Below are positions 19,159 to 28,326 of a stretch of DNA of 64,000 nucleotides, in pieces. How positions within the stretch are numbered: the first letter of the stretch is position 1; every line of letters starts with the position of its first letter. Source of the stretch: Pomphorhynchus laevis (lineage: Eukaryota > Acanthocephala > Palaeacanthocephala > Echinorhynchida > Pomphorhynchidae); contig WNNJ02000170.1 of assembly GCA_012934845.2 (NCBI GenBank), forward strand, positions 1 to 64,000, read 5' to 3'. A model generated the notes under the pieces. It was given only the letters and a program-made list of their open reading frames with translations. It was not told the origin of the DNA and searched no databases. A program made the translations under genes and the position numbers.

Positions 19159-20790
19159 ATGGCCCCAGGTCCAGCGGGATCTGAGCCCTCCAACCAATCC
19201 AACACGCCGCCTTCCAAATAAACCACCCGGGGTCTTTTACCCCTCCCCCGAAAAATCCAATCGAGGCGAGCTATGCTGGATTAATTAGAGGCAAGGAGCT
19301 TAAGAAACCTTAGCCTTTGCTCCGGGGACGTCATCTAGGAAAGAAGACTAATCCCGAGATAGCCCAAGTACCACAGAGGCGCACTTAGGTTTTCCCATTC
19401 AACGACAGATGCTGAGCCCGTTTTAGAGCCCACCTAGCTTTCTTCAGAATACGTTTAAATGTAAACAAAAGGGAACTATTTCGTTCAAAAAACTGCGCTG
19501 GCTGTTTTATTAACTTTCATTAATCATTCACAATGTTAATGATAACCTGAATGCGAATAAAAAAACAAATCAAAAAATACACAAAAGCGAACAAGTGTCG
19601 GAGCATCAAAGCTTTTGCATTCCTGAAAAATCGCCTAATAACCAAGCAATTTTAAGCATGCATGTTAGTGGATTTTCATCTACTTTGTCCTCTAACACGG
19701 AGGGGGAACTACCCCCAGTGCCTAAATTGAGTAATATGGTAGTTATCAAGCCTACATAACATCTGGAAAAACATCAACTCTTCAACGTCTTCCTAAGAGA
19801 ATTTACAAACAAATATAATAAAAGAATTATTTTTAACACAATACGATATTTTGAAGCAGAGATTAGAGTTTCCTTCTGCTCATCCGGTTAAGCTAGAGAA
19901 TATCTAAGATACTTCAAAACTAATCTATCGAATTTAGCTAATATCACATACAAGCCTATACAGGCATTCTTAAAAGTTAACAATGATACACCCTTTTTAT
20001 CAGAAGGGGATATAAAGGTATTGGAGGATGAATTCGGGATTTTTGATTTCAGACAAATTATAGAGAAGAGCGGTGGTCCACTTCCTCTAGCATTATGTTC
20101 TGCCACTGGATCAGGCGGAGTGCCTGGAGAAGAAAGCGTGTAATCCTTTTTTGGGACACAACTTAAAGTTCTCTGTTGTAGGATTGGACAACTTGACGTA
20201 CCCCCATTGCAATGCATGTCATCAATAGGGGCATTGGTCCTCGAAATGTGCTCGACCCCGTTCCTGCGGGGTTTGTGGTTCATTGAAGGACTACTCTGAC
20301 AAAAAGTGTGTATTATCCCTAACAGCTCAAATTGTGAGGAAGTCCATTCCACTTGGCCCGTAAATGGTCCTTGAAAGATTATAAAAGAAGACACATTAGT
20401 TCTTCTGGTAAACCCGAAAACTTTATAGATGCCGTAGCCTTTAAGTCACCGTCACCAGTTGGTCTTTCTGAGGCTTACATTATTCTTGTGATAGAAGCCA
20501 GGCATCAAGCCCGTATTTAGAAGTTGAAAAATTAGTGATTTCCTAGTCTTCAAAATTTGCGAACCCCAAACCCCAGGCTGTATCCAACATCAATCCTTCT
20601 ATCAAGCCTTCCAAGATAGCGCCCTACACGAAAAAACGGAATGGGTCCTCCCAAAGTATTGCGGCATTGAAGTTGGCTCGGAAGAACAACTGGAATTTTA
20701 CCTCATTGGCAAATGATGATAATGCCGATGGGCCAGTGTCTTCTTCGAGAGGGGCTGAGAGTATGAAGGGGAAGCTTCTCTCTCCTGGCC
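19159..20790 (+). pseudogene. LINE ORF1 (gag-like) with CCHC knuckles, broken
   Basis: Several stops and frameshifts. Near 20200-20310 one frame reads YPHCNACHQ, a stop, then GHWSSKCARPRSCGVCGSL and SDKKC: a C-x2-C-x4-H-x4-C knuckle followed by a second one, typical of ORF1 in I/Jockey-type LINEs. Upstream, YLRYFKTNL and IQAFLKVNNDTPFL are readable. Confidence 0.6.
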
Positions 20791-20832
20791 CCTACTAAGA
20801 GTGGGCAATCCCACTCCAGCTAACTTAACTCA

Positions 20833-21583
20833 ATGCAAAGTAATCAAGAGCCTTTTTCACTTAATATCCTTCAGTGGAATTCAGGAGGTGCTTCTGCCCT
20901 TAGCCTTTTATCTGGTAGATATGCAGATGTTATATTCTTTCAGCAGACGCGGTTTAACCATCTCCCCAGAACATTACTCGATTTATCCCTAAGAGCATCT
21001 ACACCTACTATAATTTGTACATAACCCCTCCTCACTTCTCTTCATCTCAAGGTATTTTAACCCTAGTTAAATGCTCCTTAATATCGTCTCTCCTTTTAAA
21101 CTATTCTTGTCCAGCCCTGTCTTGTTTAGCTATATCACTCTGTAAAAACGGTAAACATATCAGTATAGCCAATATCTATATTAGGCCAGGGAAAATTCAC
21201 AAGAACCTTGAGCTCCTGAACTGTATTTTGGGTAGTGGCTATCACATGTTATTCTGTGACTTCAACGACAGAACTGGTCGTTGGATTAATGCAGCACTCC
21301 TAACAGCCAGAAACGACTACCCTATTTACAAACCACCGTCCCCACCTTTCATTGCTCAACAACTAATTCTCTCATCGACATATTACTGCTTCATAAGATG
21401 TGGTTGTTGAAACCCATCTATACGGAGCAGTCTAGATCAAAACAGACCACCTCTCATGACCTAATTCGCTGGTGGATTGAGGAAGATTCGTTGCTCAGAA
21501 GGAGTTTTACTTTGATCCTATCAGAGCGGCCTTCTTTCAGGCAGCGATCCAACTCTTCCCTAAAATTGGTAATGGAAATTTGA
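20833..21583 (+). pseudogene. LINE ORF2 endonuclease (APE type), frameshifted
   Basis: Frame 20833-21024 begins the endonuclease (NILQWNSGGASALS, then FFQQTRF, where Glu of the usual QET is changed). Frame 21015-21410 continues with ISIANIYIRPGK and MLFCDFNDRTG, the GDFN-like block reading CDFN. Frame 21398-21583 holds the start of the linker. At least two frameshifts. Confidence 0.7.
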
Positions 21584-22109
21584 CCAAATTTAATTCCTAC
21601 CTCTCACCGCAAGCTACCGTGTTGCTTTCGACTACCTATAAAGGTCGCATATACAACCCCACTCCAACAAAACTCAAGGTTCTGGCTTAAATGCTACACC
21701 TTCTCAATCTCTCTGTTTCTGCCAGACAGACCCTTTCGAGTGAATACTGGAGCTCTAGATATAGGTTCCAGCTAAGCAGGGGTAGAGCGAGCCTTGCTCA
21801 CCTTAACCCTTATCATTCAATCTTTTGAAAGATATTCAAGAAAGATGAGTTTGTCTCTTGAAGGGACAGAGCTGTGGGTTGGATTGAGAGCATTGCATTG
21901 ACATAGTTTTGGGAGAGTCACTATCCCTACACCACTATGAAGCCACTAATTCTCGCAAACCAAACTCGTATTGGGGTGACTACCGGAGCAGGGACTTATT
22001 TGTTACAGATATCCTTAACTCTTAGGGTCCACTTCCGGGCACCTCCAAATCCGTCGCTCCACTATTTTCTCGGGTCCGTCAGCTTCTGACAGCCAATCAA
22101 AGACGATAA

Positions 22110-22601
22110 GTGTCTGTCACAATTCTTTTAGCCTCACCATCCGATGTAGCCGGCATCAATATAAGTCGTAGAATTTTTTTACCAAAACGTAATCCGGTCT
22201 CATGCCCTAAAGACCTGCGGCCCATTTCGATTCAAAACTCACTAATCTCCATCTACGAAAAAGCGCTTGCGCGTAGAATTCGCGAGCATTTAAGTAGGCG
22301 TTACTTAATCCTACCGAGGTTTTATGGTTTTCTCAAATGGCGCACGGTCTATATAGCAATAGGTAAAGTGCATCAGTTTTGTCGGGATAACAGTCATCAA
22401 TTCGCTGTGGCTGTTTTCCTTGACTTTTCTGTTGCATTTGACCGCATCTTAATTCCCTTCGTTATCTCCTCTCTCAGGTCCCTCGGGCTGCCTGCAAGAG
22501 TTGTTAACAGGGTGGAGATATTGATGTACTCTAAGCGAATCTTCTATGAAGACGACTCTGATGCGCGTCAGTTCAACCGTATTACGGGTGTGCTCCAATG
22601 A
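22110..22601 (+). pseudogene. LINE ORF2 reverse transcriptase, fingers and palm
   Basis: 163 residues: PKDLRPISIQNSLISIYEKAL (RT block 1-2) and VAVFLDFSVAFDRILIP, where the catalytic Asp of motif A is present (FLDFSVAFD). The frame ends just before motif B. Confidence 0.75.
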
Positions 22602-22676
22602 TTCCCACTTTCTCCCATCTTATATCTTGCTGCCTCCATTGTACTATTCAAGAATTTTAAACGAGATCAACATCTA

Positions 22677-23099
22677 GTGGTATACGCTGATGATACCACA
22701 GCCCTGTTCTCTGGATGCAGGTGCAATGATGTAGCCTCGGACATCAGCGTTTCTTTATTCTTTCTTTATCAGCCGTTTCATCAGCCAATATCTAATATTA
22801 TTCTCAACTCCTCTAAATCGCATGGTGTTGTCTTTCATGGCGCCCCTGCAACAAAGAAAATATTAAAGAGACTAGCACTCTCAGCTCTATCTTCCATATT
22901 GACTAATCAACCACTCCCTACCTTCACAAAACGAGCAAAATACTTGAAGTTCACTGTTATGGTGAACTGGTCGGCGAATCCTGACCTACATATACTCAAA
23001 CGTATCTTAAAGAAAGCTAGGTGGGCCCTAAAACGGGATCATCATCTGTCATTGAATGGAAAAACCCAAGTGCGCTTCTGGGGTACTTGGGCTATCTAG
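22677..23099 (+). pseudogene. LINE ORF2 reverse transcriptase, YADD part and thumb
   Basis: 140 residues opening VYADDTTALFSG, so motif C is intact. Then ILNSSKSHGVVFHG and a thumb region. It follows the previous piece in another frame. Confidence 0.75.
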
Positions 23100-23300
23100 G
23101 GATTAGTCTTATTTTCGAGAGGACGTGTCCCTAAAGCAAAGACTAAGGTTTCTCAAGCTCCTCATCTCGCGATTTTCGAGCATGGTCCGCCTCGTTTGGA
23201 CTCTTCGGGGGGGGTGAAAGACCTCGGGTAGTTCAGTCGAAGAGCGGCGTGTTGGATTTGCTAGAGGGCTCAGATTCCGCTGGACCTGATGCCATAACAA
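23100..23300 (-). repeat. Inverted 5' end of the LINE (copy 2)
   Basis: The reverse complement of this stretch matches 19140-19360 of copy 1 (for example GGTCCAGCGGAATCTGAGCC and AGACTAATCCC). The rest of copy 2 continues in direct orientation after 23330, so this is a 5' inversion of the sort produced by twin priming. Confidence 0.8.
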
Positions 23301-23329
23301 AGTTAAAAGAAGAGAACAAATTTTTCAAC

Positions 23330-25560
23330 GAATGACTGTTTTCTATTGTTTTTCTTATCTACATGTTTCGTTTTTAATTATTTTTTATCAATTGTTAGTT
23401 ATTAAGAAAACCTTTATTATTATGAATTTCAAGAACACAAATTTTAAGAGCTTAAACACACAGATATCTGATACAAAAAACATGAACGTCAGAGGATCAA
23501 TCAATTATACTTTTCCAGCTATTTATATGAAATAGAAACGACTTATTTCTTTCAAAAACGAAGACAAGGAGAAGCTTCCTCTAATCAAGAAAATGGTTAA
23601 CTTAGTTACCTCAACTTCAGTAATTCCTATTGCTAAAAATCATTATTTTAATAAATTCCTTCGCGCTTTTTTTCAATTATTCTAACAGAGTTATCCTGAA
23701 CTCAGATTGAAATGTCGGTAATTCGTACCGAATCTCATTTGTTAACACTGAAATTGCAAAAGAGTACCTGAATTATTTTAAAGATAAATTTTCAGTCAAA
23801 TGTGGCACTGTTACATTCAAGCTATTCAGGCTTCAATAAAGATTTTCAACATTTTATCTAATCTGAATGAGTCACATCTTTGTGAATTGGAAAAACTTTA
23901 GAATATAACCAACGATCGTTTCATCAAGTGTAAGGTTGACATCCCCTACCAATAGCATTTGAAAACACGCCTGAAGACAATGTAGGTATCCTTGTAAACT
24001 CCGCTTGTAACCCCTTCATGGACTGTAATCCGAAGTTCACATGTAGCAGTGACGACCTCACTTATCCCCACTGTAACCAGTGCCATTGCTGGGGCACCAG
24101 AGATCAAATAGCAATCATTAAAAAACCTGTGGAATATGCTGGTCTGGTGAGGGCAATCATAAAGCGGAAGGTGGTCATGAAAATTCACGATACTCACACT
24201 GCGGTCAGAATCATCCAGTTTGATCACGGAGGTGCTCTAAGTTTACAACATACGCGAAGTGGTACCTTAATCTAAACGGAGTTCCTCGCTTCTATAATAA
24301 AGGTGGAAATAGATTTAATTATGTTATTACGACAGCTCCTAATCTAGGAGAAATCAAAAGTTCATTGATTTGAAAAATAAAAAACGACTTAGATTATGGA
24401 AGGCTTGATCTCCAAGCTTGTGGAAGTTTTTCTGACACATTCATCCACTGCTCAAGTTACTGCTGTCTTGAATAAAAGGTTGTTATCATCAAATGAAACA
24501 GTCGCACTGTTCTATTTGATAGGTGCAGCAGCAGTGACATGATTGTAATACTCCAAGCAAGGTAGGGCAAAGCGGTCCCTCTGTTGAGAATTGAGGATGG
24601 AAGGGCAACCTTCCTTCCCCTGGGCCTAATTAGAGGGTTTCACTTCCCTCTTTAGTGAAATCAACGCATGAAAAGTAGTCCCGAACTTTTACACTGAACC
24701 TCATTCAGTGGAACACGGTAGATGCTTCTACCCTAAGCCTTCTATATGGTCGAGATGCCGATGTTATAGTCCTTCAGGAGACTAGATCTAACCGGTCCCC
24801 CAGCATATTACTCGATATTTACCAAAGCATATAACAACCCACTTCACCCCGTATATCACCCATCCTCACTCCTCTTCTTCTCTAGATCTTCTAACCTTAG
24901 TTAAGAGTAACTCAAGATTTTCCCTCGTTTATAGTAATTTTCTGAAGATGATAGCAGTAGTTTGCGAAATATTAAAAACAATTTATTCTTTCCTTTGATC
25001 CAGCTCCGATAATTATTTATTTTTCATCTTACTGAGCTATTCTTATCTTGTTTTGTCTTGTTTAGCAATAACACTCTGTAATAACTGTAAACGTTTCAGC
25101 ATAGCCAATGTCTATATTCGGTCGAGAAAGATTCACAAAAACCGTACCTCCTGGATCGTATATTGGGTAGCAGTTATGGCATGCTACTTAGTGACTTTAA
25201 CGACATAACTGGTCGTTGGATTAAAGCAGCACTTCGCAGAGCCAGGAACGAATATCCTATTCACAAACCACCGTTCCCCACGTTCCATTGCACAAAAACA
25301 AATTATCTTCTCGACATACTACTGCTACATGAAATATGGCTGTTAAAGCCCTTTTGTATTGAGCAGTCGCGCCAACAGCTGTCCACTTCGCACGACCGAC
25401 TGTGTTGGCGGTTAGAGAATGATACGTTGCTAAGAAGGATGTTCCACTTTGATTCAATCAGATTGGCCTTCTTGCAGGCAGCGACCGAATCTTCCATGTT
25501 ATAGAAAATACGAGTCTGACCCTATTTAATTCTCCGTCCGATTTTGTATGAAGACTTTTG
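23330..25560 (+). mobile_element. APE-type LINE, copy 2
   Basis: Parallel to copy 1: knuckle remnant YPHCNQCHCWG near 24055, ORF2 start near 24690, endonuclease 25163-25504 (DFNDITGRWIKAALRRARNEY against DFNDRTGRWINAALLTARNDY in copy 1). No RT remains. Interrupted by a 100 bp ribozyme-bearing insert at 24930-25032. Confidence 0.75.
24930..25032 (+). mobile_element. Small insert carrying a hammerhead-variant motif
   Basis: Absent from the matching place in LINE copy 1 (near 21090). It reads CTGAAGA, T, GATAGC, loop, GTTTGC, GAAATAT, and ends in TTTGATCCAGCTCCGATAATT, the tail shared with 26679-26765 and with the 37.9-38.1 kb foldback. Stem II is imperfect. Confidence 0.65.
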
Positions 25561-25767
25561 GCTCGCATTAAAGTAGAACTCTTGACTGTTTTTGTTTTTA
25601 TTTTCTCTATCTATGTTTATTATTAGTTACATGTTTATTTTTATGACCCTATTCAATTCACCGTCCGTTTTTACATGAAGACTTTTGGCTCTCATTAAGG
25701 TTGAACTTTTGATTGTTTTTGTTTTTATTTTCTCTATATCTGTTTAATATTAGTTACATGTTTCTTT
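25516..25767. repeat. Two tandem 125-bp units
   Basis: Units at about 25516-25639 and 25640-25767, each starting TGACCCTATT(T/C)AATTC and holding GAAGACTTTTGGCTC and GTTTTTGTTTTTATTTTCTC. Probably the 3' region of LINE copy 2. Confidence 0.8.
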
Positions 25768-25789
25768 TTAGTAAAAGAATCTATAATTA

Positions 25790-26470
25790 TTTTTGGGCCT
25801 TTATTTAATCCACCGGAAGTTTCTCCAACATATTGGCTTCCGCATATCTGTCATTCAAGCACAATCACAATGTTTTGGCTTTTACATGTTTCGCTCCTAT
25901 CGTTGTTGAAGTCGTAATGTCTTGACAAGTTAAACATCTCTTATCATTGCAAGGCTGATATCCTAAATCATTATTGCTTTTTGCCAGATTCGTGGTAAAT
26001 ATCGATCTTACAATAGTCTTGTACTCCTTGTGGTACACGAAATTCATTTCGTGTTGTTGTAGCAGAAATACATAAATATTTCGCTATCTTCATTTAAATG
26101 TCCGCTCTAATATTTAACAAACAGGATTCCATTCAAATGCAACATATTTCAAAGCCTTCTTAATACTATCCTCGTTTTTTAAGAACAAATTTTCTCTTGT
26201 CTAATATCATGCTCGATTTATAGCTGCTTGTATTTAACGCCATTTGTATCCTCGGTTAAGAAATCTTTCTCTTAGTCTTTTAAATTTTGTGAAAAATCTA
26301 CTTTTCTCCGAGCGTATTTTCTTAGCTCACAAGACTTCATTGAATGTTATGTTTTGTTTTACATATGATGAATAGCAACTTGAAGTGTGCAAATATACAT
26401 GCATCCATGTAGATTTGTGTTACATCCTAGTACACAGCCTCATGTTTTCCCTTTTAAACAACTCATCGAA
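25790..26470 (-). pseudogene. Penelope-like element: RT end, linker and GIY-YIG remnant
   Basis: Minus strand, several frames. Near 26450-26330 is the RT end (KFTIEQTSTEGIHFFD with Asp-rich change), then a basic thumb. 26047-25865 gives the linker with CNDKRCLTCQDI, matching the C-x4-C-x2-C cluster of PLEs. Near 25830 one frame reads QICGSQYVGETSGGL, the GIY-YIG core. Frameshifts and stops make it dead. Confidence 0.65.
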
Positions 26471-26678
26471 AAAGTGAATACCTTCAGTGGAGGTCTGTTC
26501 AATAGTAAATTTTAATGGACTAGCATTGCTTAGCTTATAAGTCAATTATTCTAATTTATCTCTGCTACCCTTCTAAATGAGGAATATATAATCCACATAT
26601 TATACGTACATACATGGTCGTGTAGAGTTATTATCGCTTTATAATAATAAAGATCAAAAATTGTAAAATGTAATTTTG

Positions 26679-26712
26679 CTGAAGATGCTAACAGTATAGT
26701 TAGCGAAATATC
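26679..26712 (+). ncRNA. Hammerhead-variant ribozyme motif
   Basis: CTGAAGA, T, GCTAAC, loop AGTATA, GTTAGC, GAAATAT. Stem II is a perfect 6 bp helix, the core words are intact, and ATAT after GAA is self-complementary. Followed by the TTTTGATCCAGCTCCATTAA tail. One of the best-preserved copies in the window. Confidence 0.65.
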
Positions 26713-26859
26713 AAAAATAATTTCCCATTTATTTTGATCCAGCTCCATTAATTATTTATCAATAAAATGGCCCATTATCAAATATTTAAAATTATTAAAG
26801 TATTATTATAAATAAATTTAAACTATCAAATGAAAAGTGTTACGGATATACAATAATAT

Positions 26860-27055
26860 CTGTGTTAGAATAATATATTACACTAGGTAATCAAATTATA
26901 TTAAAGAAAATCCACTACTAGCATGTATTTTGCTCCGCTTCTATGTTGGGTCTAGGAATATGAGCCGAAACCTAATAACATAGAAGTTCCTCGTGATAAC
27001 ATCTAATATTAATTCTAATACATGATATATTATCTATTAATTAGTAGCAAAATTT
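26860..27055 (+). repeat. Family A 3' part with pseudoknot (diverged copy)
   Basis: Starts in the region after the RT stop, includes the pseudoknot (26931-26991) and part of the tail. Helix B reads CTTCTATG/CATAGAAG and helix A core GCTC/GAGC, both compensated relative to other copies. The hairpin in front is decayed. Confidence 0.7.
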
Positions 27056-27720
27056 TTTATAGTAAATCTAAAATGTAGAAAATTTTATGAATAACGTGTT
27101 TACATTTATTGCATTAAGTAATTTAATATTTATTAAATAATTAAATATTTATTATATTTAATAATTTTAATATATGAAGATAAATATAATTAGATAAAAA
27201 TTAAACACCTAAACCATTATTATAACATTTTTGCAATATATTAACATATTATACTACAAGTTTATAGCATTACTCATTGTGTCGATATTTCGAACCTATC
27301 GCTCAGAGAATATTACTACAACCGGCAATGAAATTGAAACCGATATTGGGAACTTACAACTTAAAGAATAGCGTGACGGCAATGAAATTCTAAACTTGAT
27401 ATTCAATAGAATAATTAAATTTATTCATCTTGTATAAATATTAGATATGATTATATTGTTTTTGTAAGATTATAAGATTACACATTAAATATTATATTTT
27501 CACATGCAATCTAGCAATAATTCCCAATCAATTACAGTAAGCAAATTGTTTTAGTATTAGCTATCAAGTCTTTGTAAAGGTAACATTCAATCAGCAAAAT
27601 ACGATAATACTTTTATAAATTATTAAATTAACAGAACAACATTAAGCAATCCTAATTTATTTGTTATCTCGTTAACTCTTGGTCAGTATTTTCAGAAAAC
27701 TTCAAATATTATAAAACGAA
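27056..27720. other. AT-rich spacer
   Basis: No gene, repeat family or structured RNA recognised. Confidence 0.5.
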
Positions 27721-27721
27721 A

Positions 27722-27897
27722 CACTAAAAACAAAGCATATTATTAAATTTTGATTTAGCATTATTATGTTTTGTTTATTTTATAATTATATTAAAAATAT
27801 TAAAAACAAAACATATTATTAAATTTTGATTTAGCATTATTATGTTTTGTTTACTTTATTATTATATTAAATACGTAGCCTCAGTTAGCTTATTTGA
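27722..27897 (+). repeat. Family A tail ends, two in tandem
   Basis: The block ATTATTAAATTTTGATTTAG plus CATTATTATGTTTTGTTTA occurs twice about 75 bp apart. Only the second runs on to the terminal ACGTAGCCTCAGTTAGCT. Confidence 0.75.
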
Positions 27898-28111
27898 TAA
27901 TTGTATATACAGATATATAATTAAATTAAACAGCAATATTTTTCCGATTGTTTTGTTTCCTCTTTATTTTCGATCATCTTTCGCACTGAGCTGCTAACAT
28001 AAAAGAAATTTATACATTTGCTCAGCAAACGTTAAAACGAAATTAAGACAATTATAATCTTTTAATACGGACAGTGAATTTACAGTGAGCGCTTTTTATG
28101 AAAGAACCTTT

Positions 28112-28296
28112 TTTTTATACATACGGTTATGCTGTCAAATAGCGGTTAATGTTTCATCAGTAAAGTTAGCGGTTAACGTTTCATCAGTGAATTGACTGCA
28201 GCTTTGCATTCGCCAGCATTTGAGAACAATGAATTATGACGAGACATAACAATACCATTAACAACGCATCCAGAAACAATTACATCGATTTAACAC
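28112..28296 (-). repeat. LTR (3' LTR of the minus-strand element)
   Basis: Direct repeat of 31905-32088. It contains an internal duplicated word AGCGGTTAA(T/C)GTTTCATCAG. Confidence 0.9.
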
Positions 28297-28326
28297 CTCC
28301 GCCTGATCTTCCAATCACGAAAATAA

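Larger units (their letters stand above)
19130..23100 (+). mobile_element. APE-type LINE, copy 1 (ORF1 and ORF2, decayed)
   Basis: Plus-strand LINE. The start is GC-richer (ATGGCCCCAGGTCCAGCGGG at about 19159). ORF1 (to about 20790) has a zinc-knuckle pair; ORF2 has an APE endonuclease (20833-21583) and RT (22110-23099). Multiple frameshifts are present. It is 3'-truncated shortly after the YLG-like region at 23099, where the inverted 5' end of copy 2 begins. Confidence 0.8.

Noticed and set aside
19888-20394. 168-codon minus-strand frame
   Set aside because: It is the antisense of the broken LINE ORF1; the zinc knuckles are on the plus strand.
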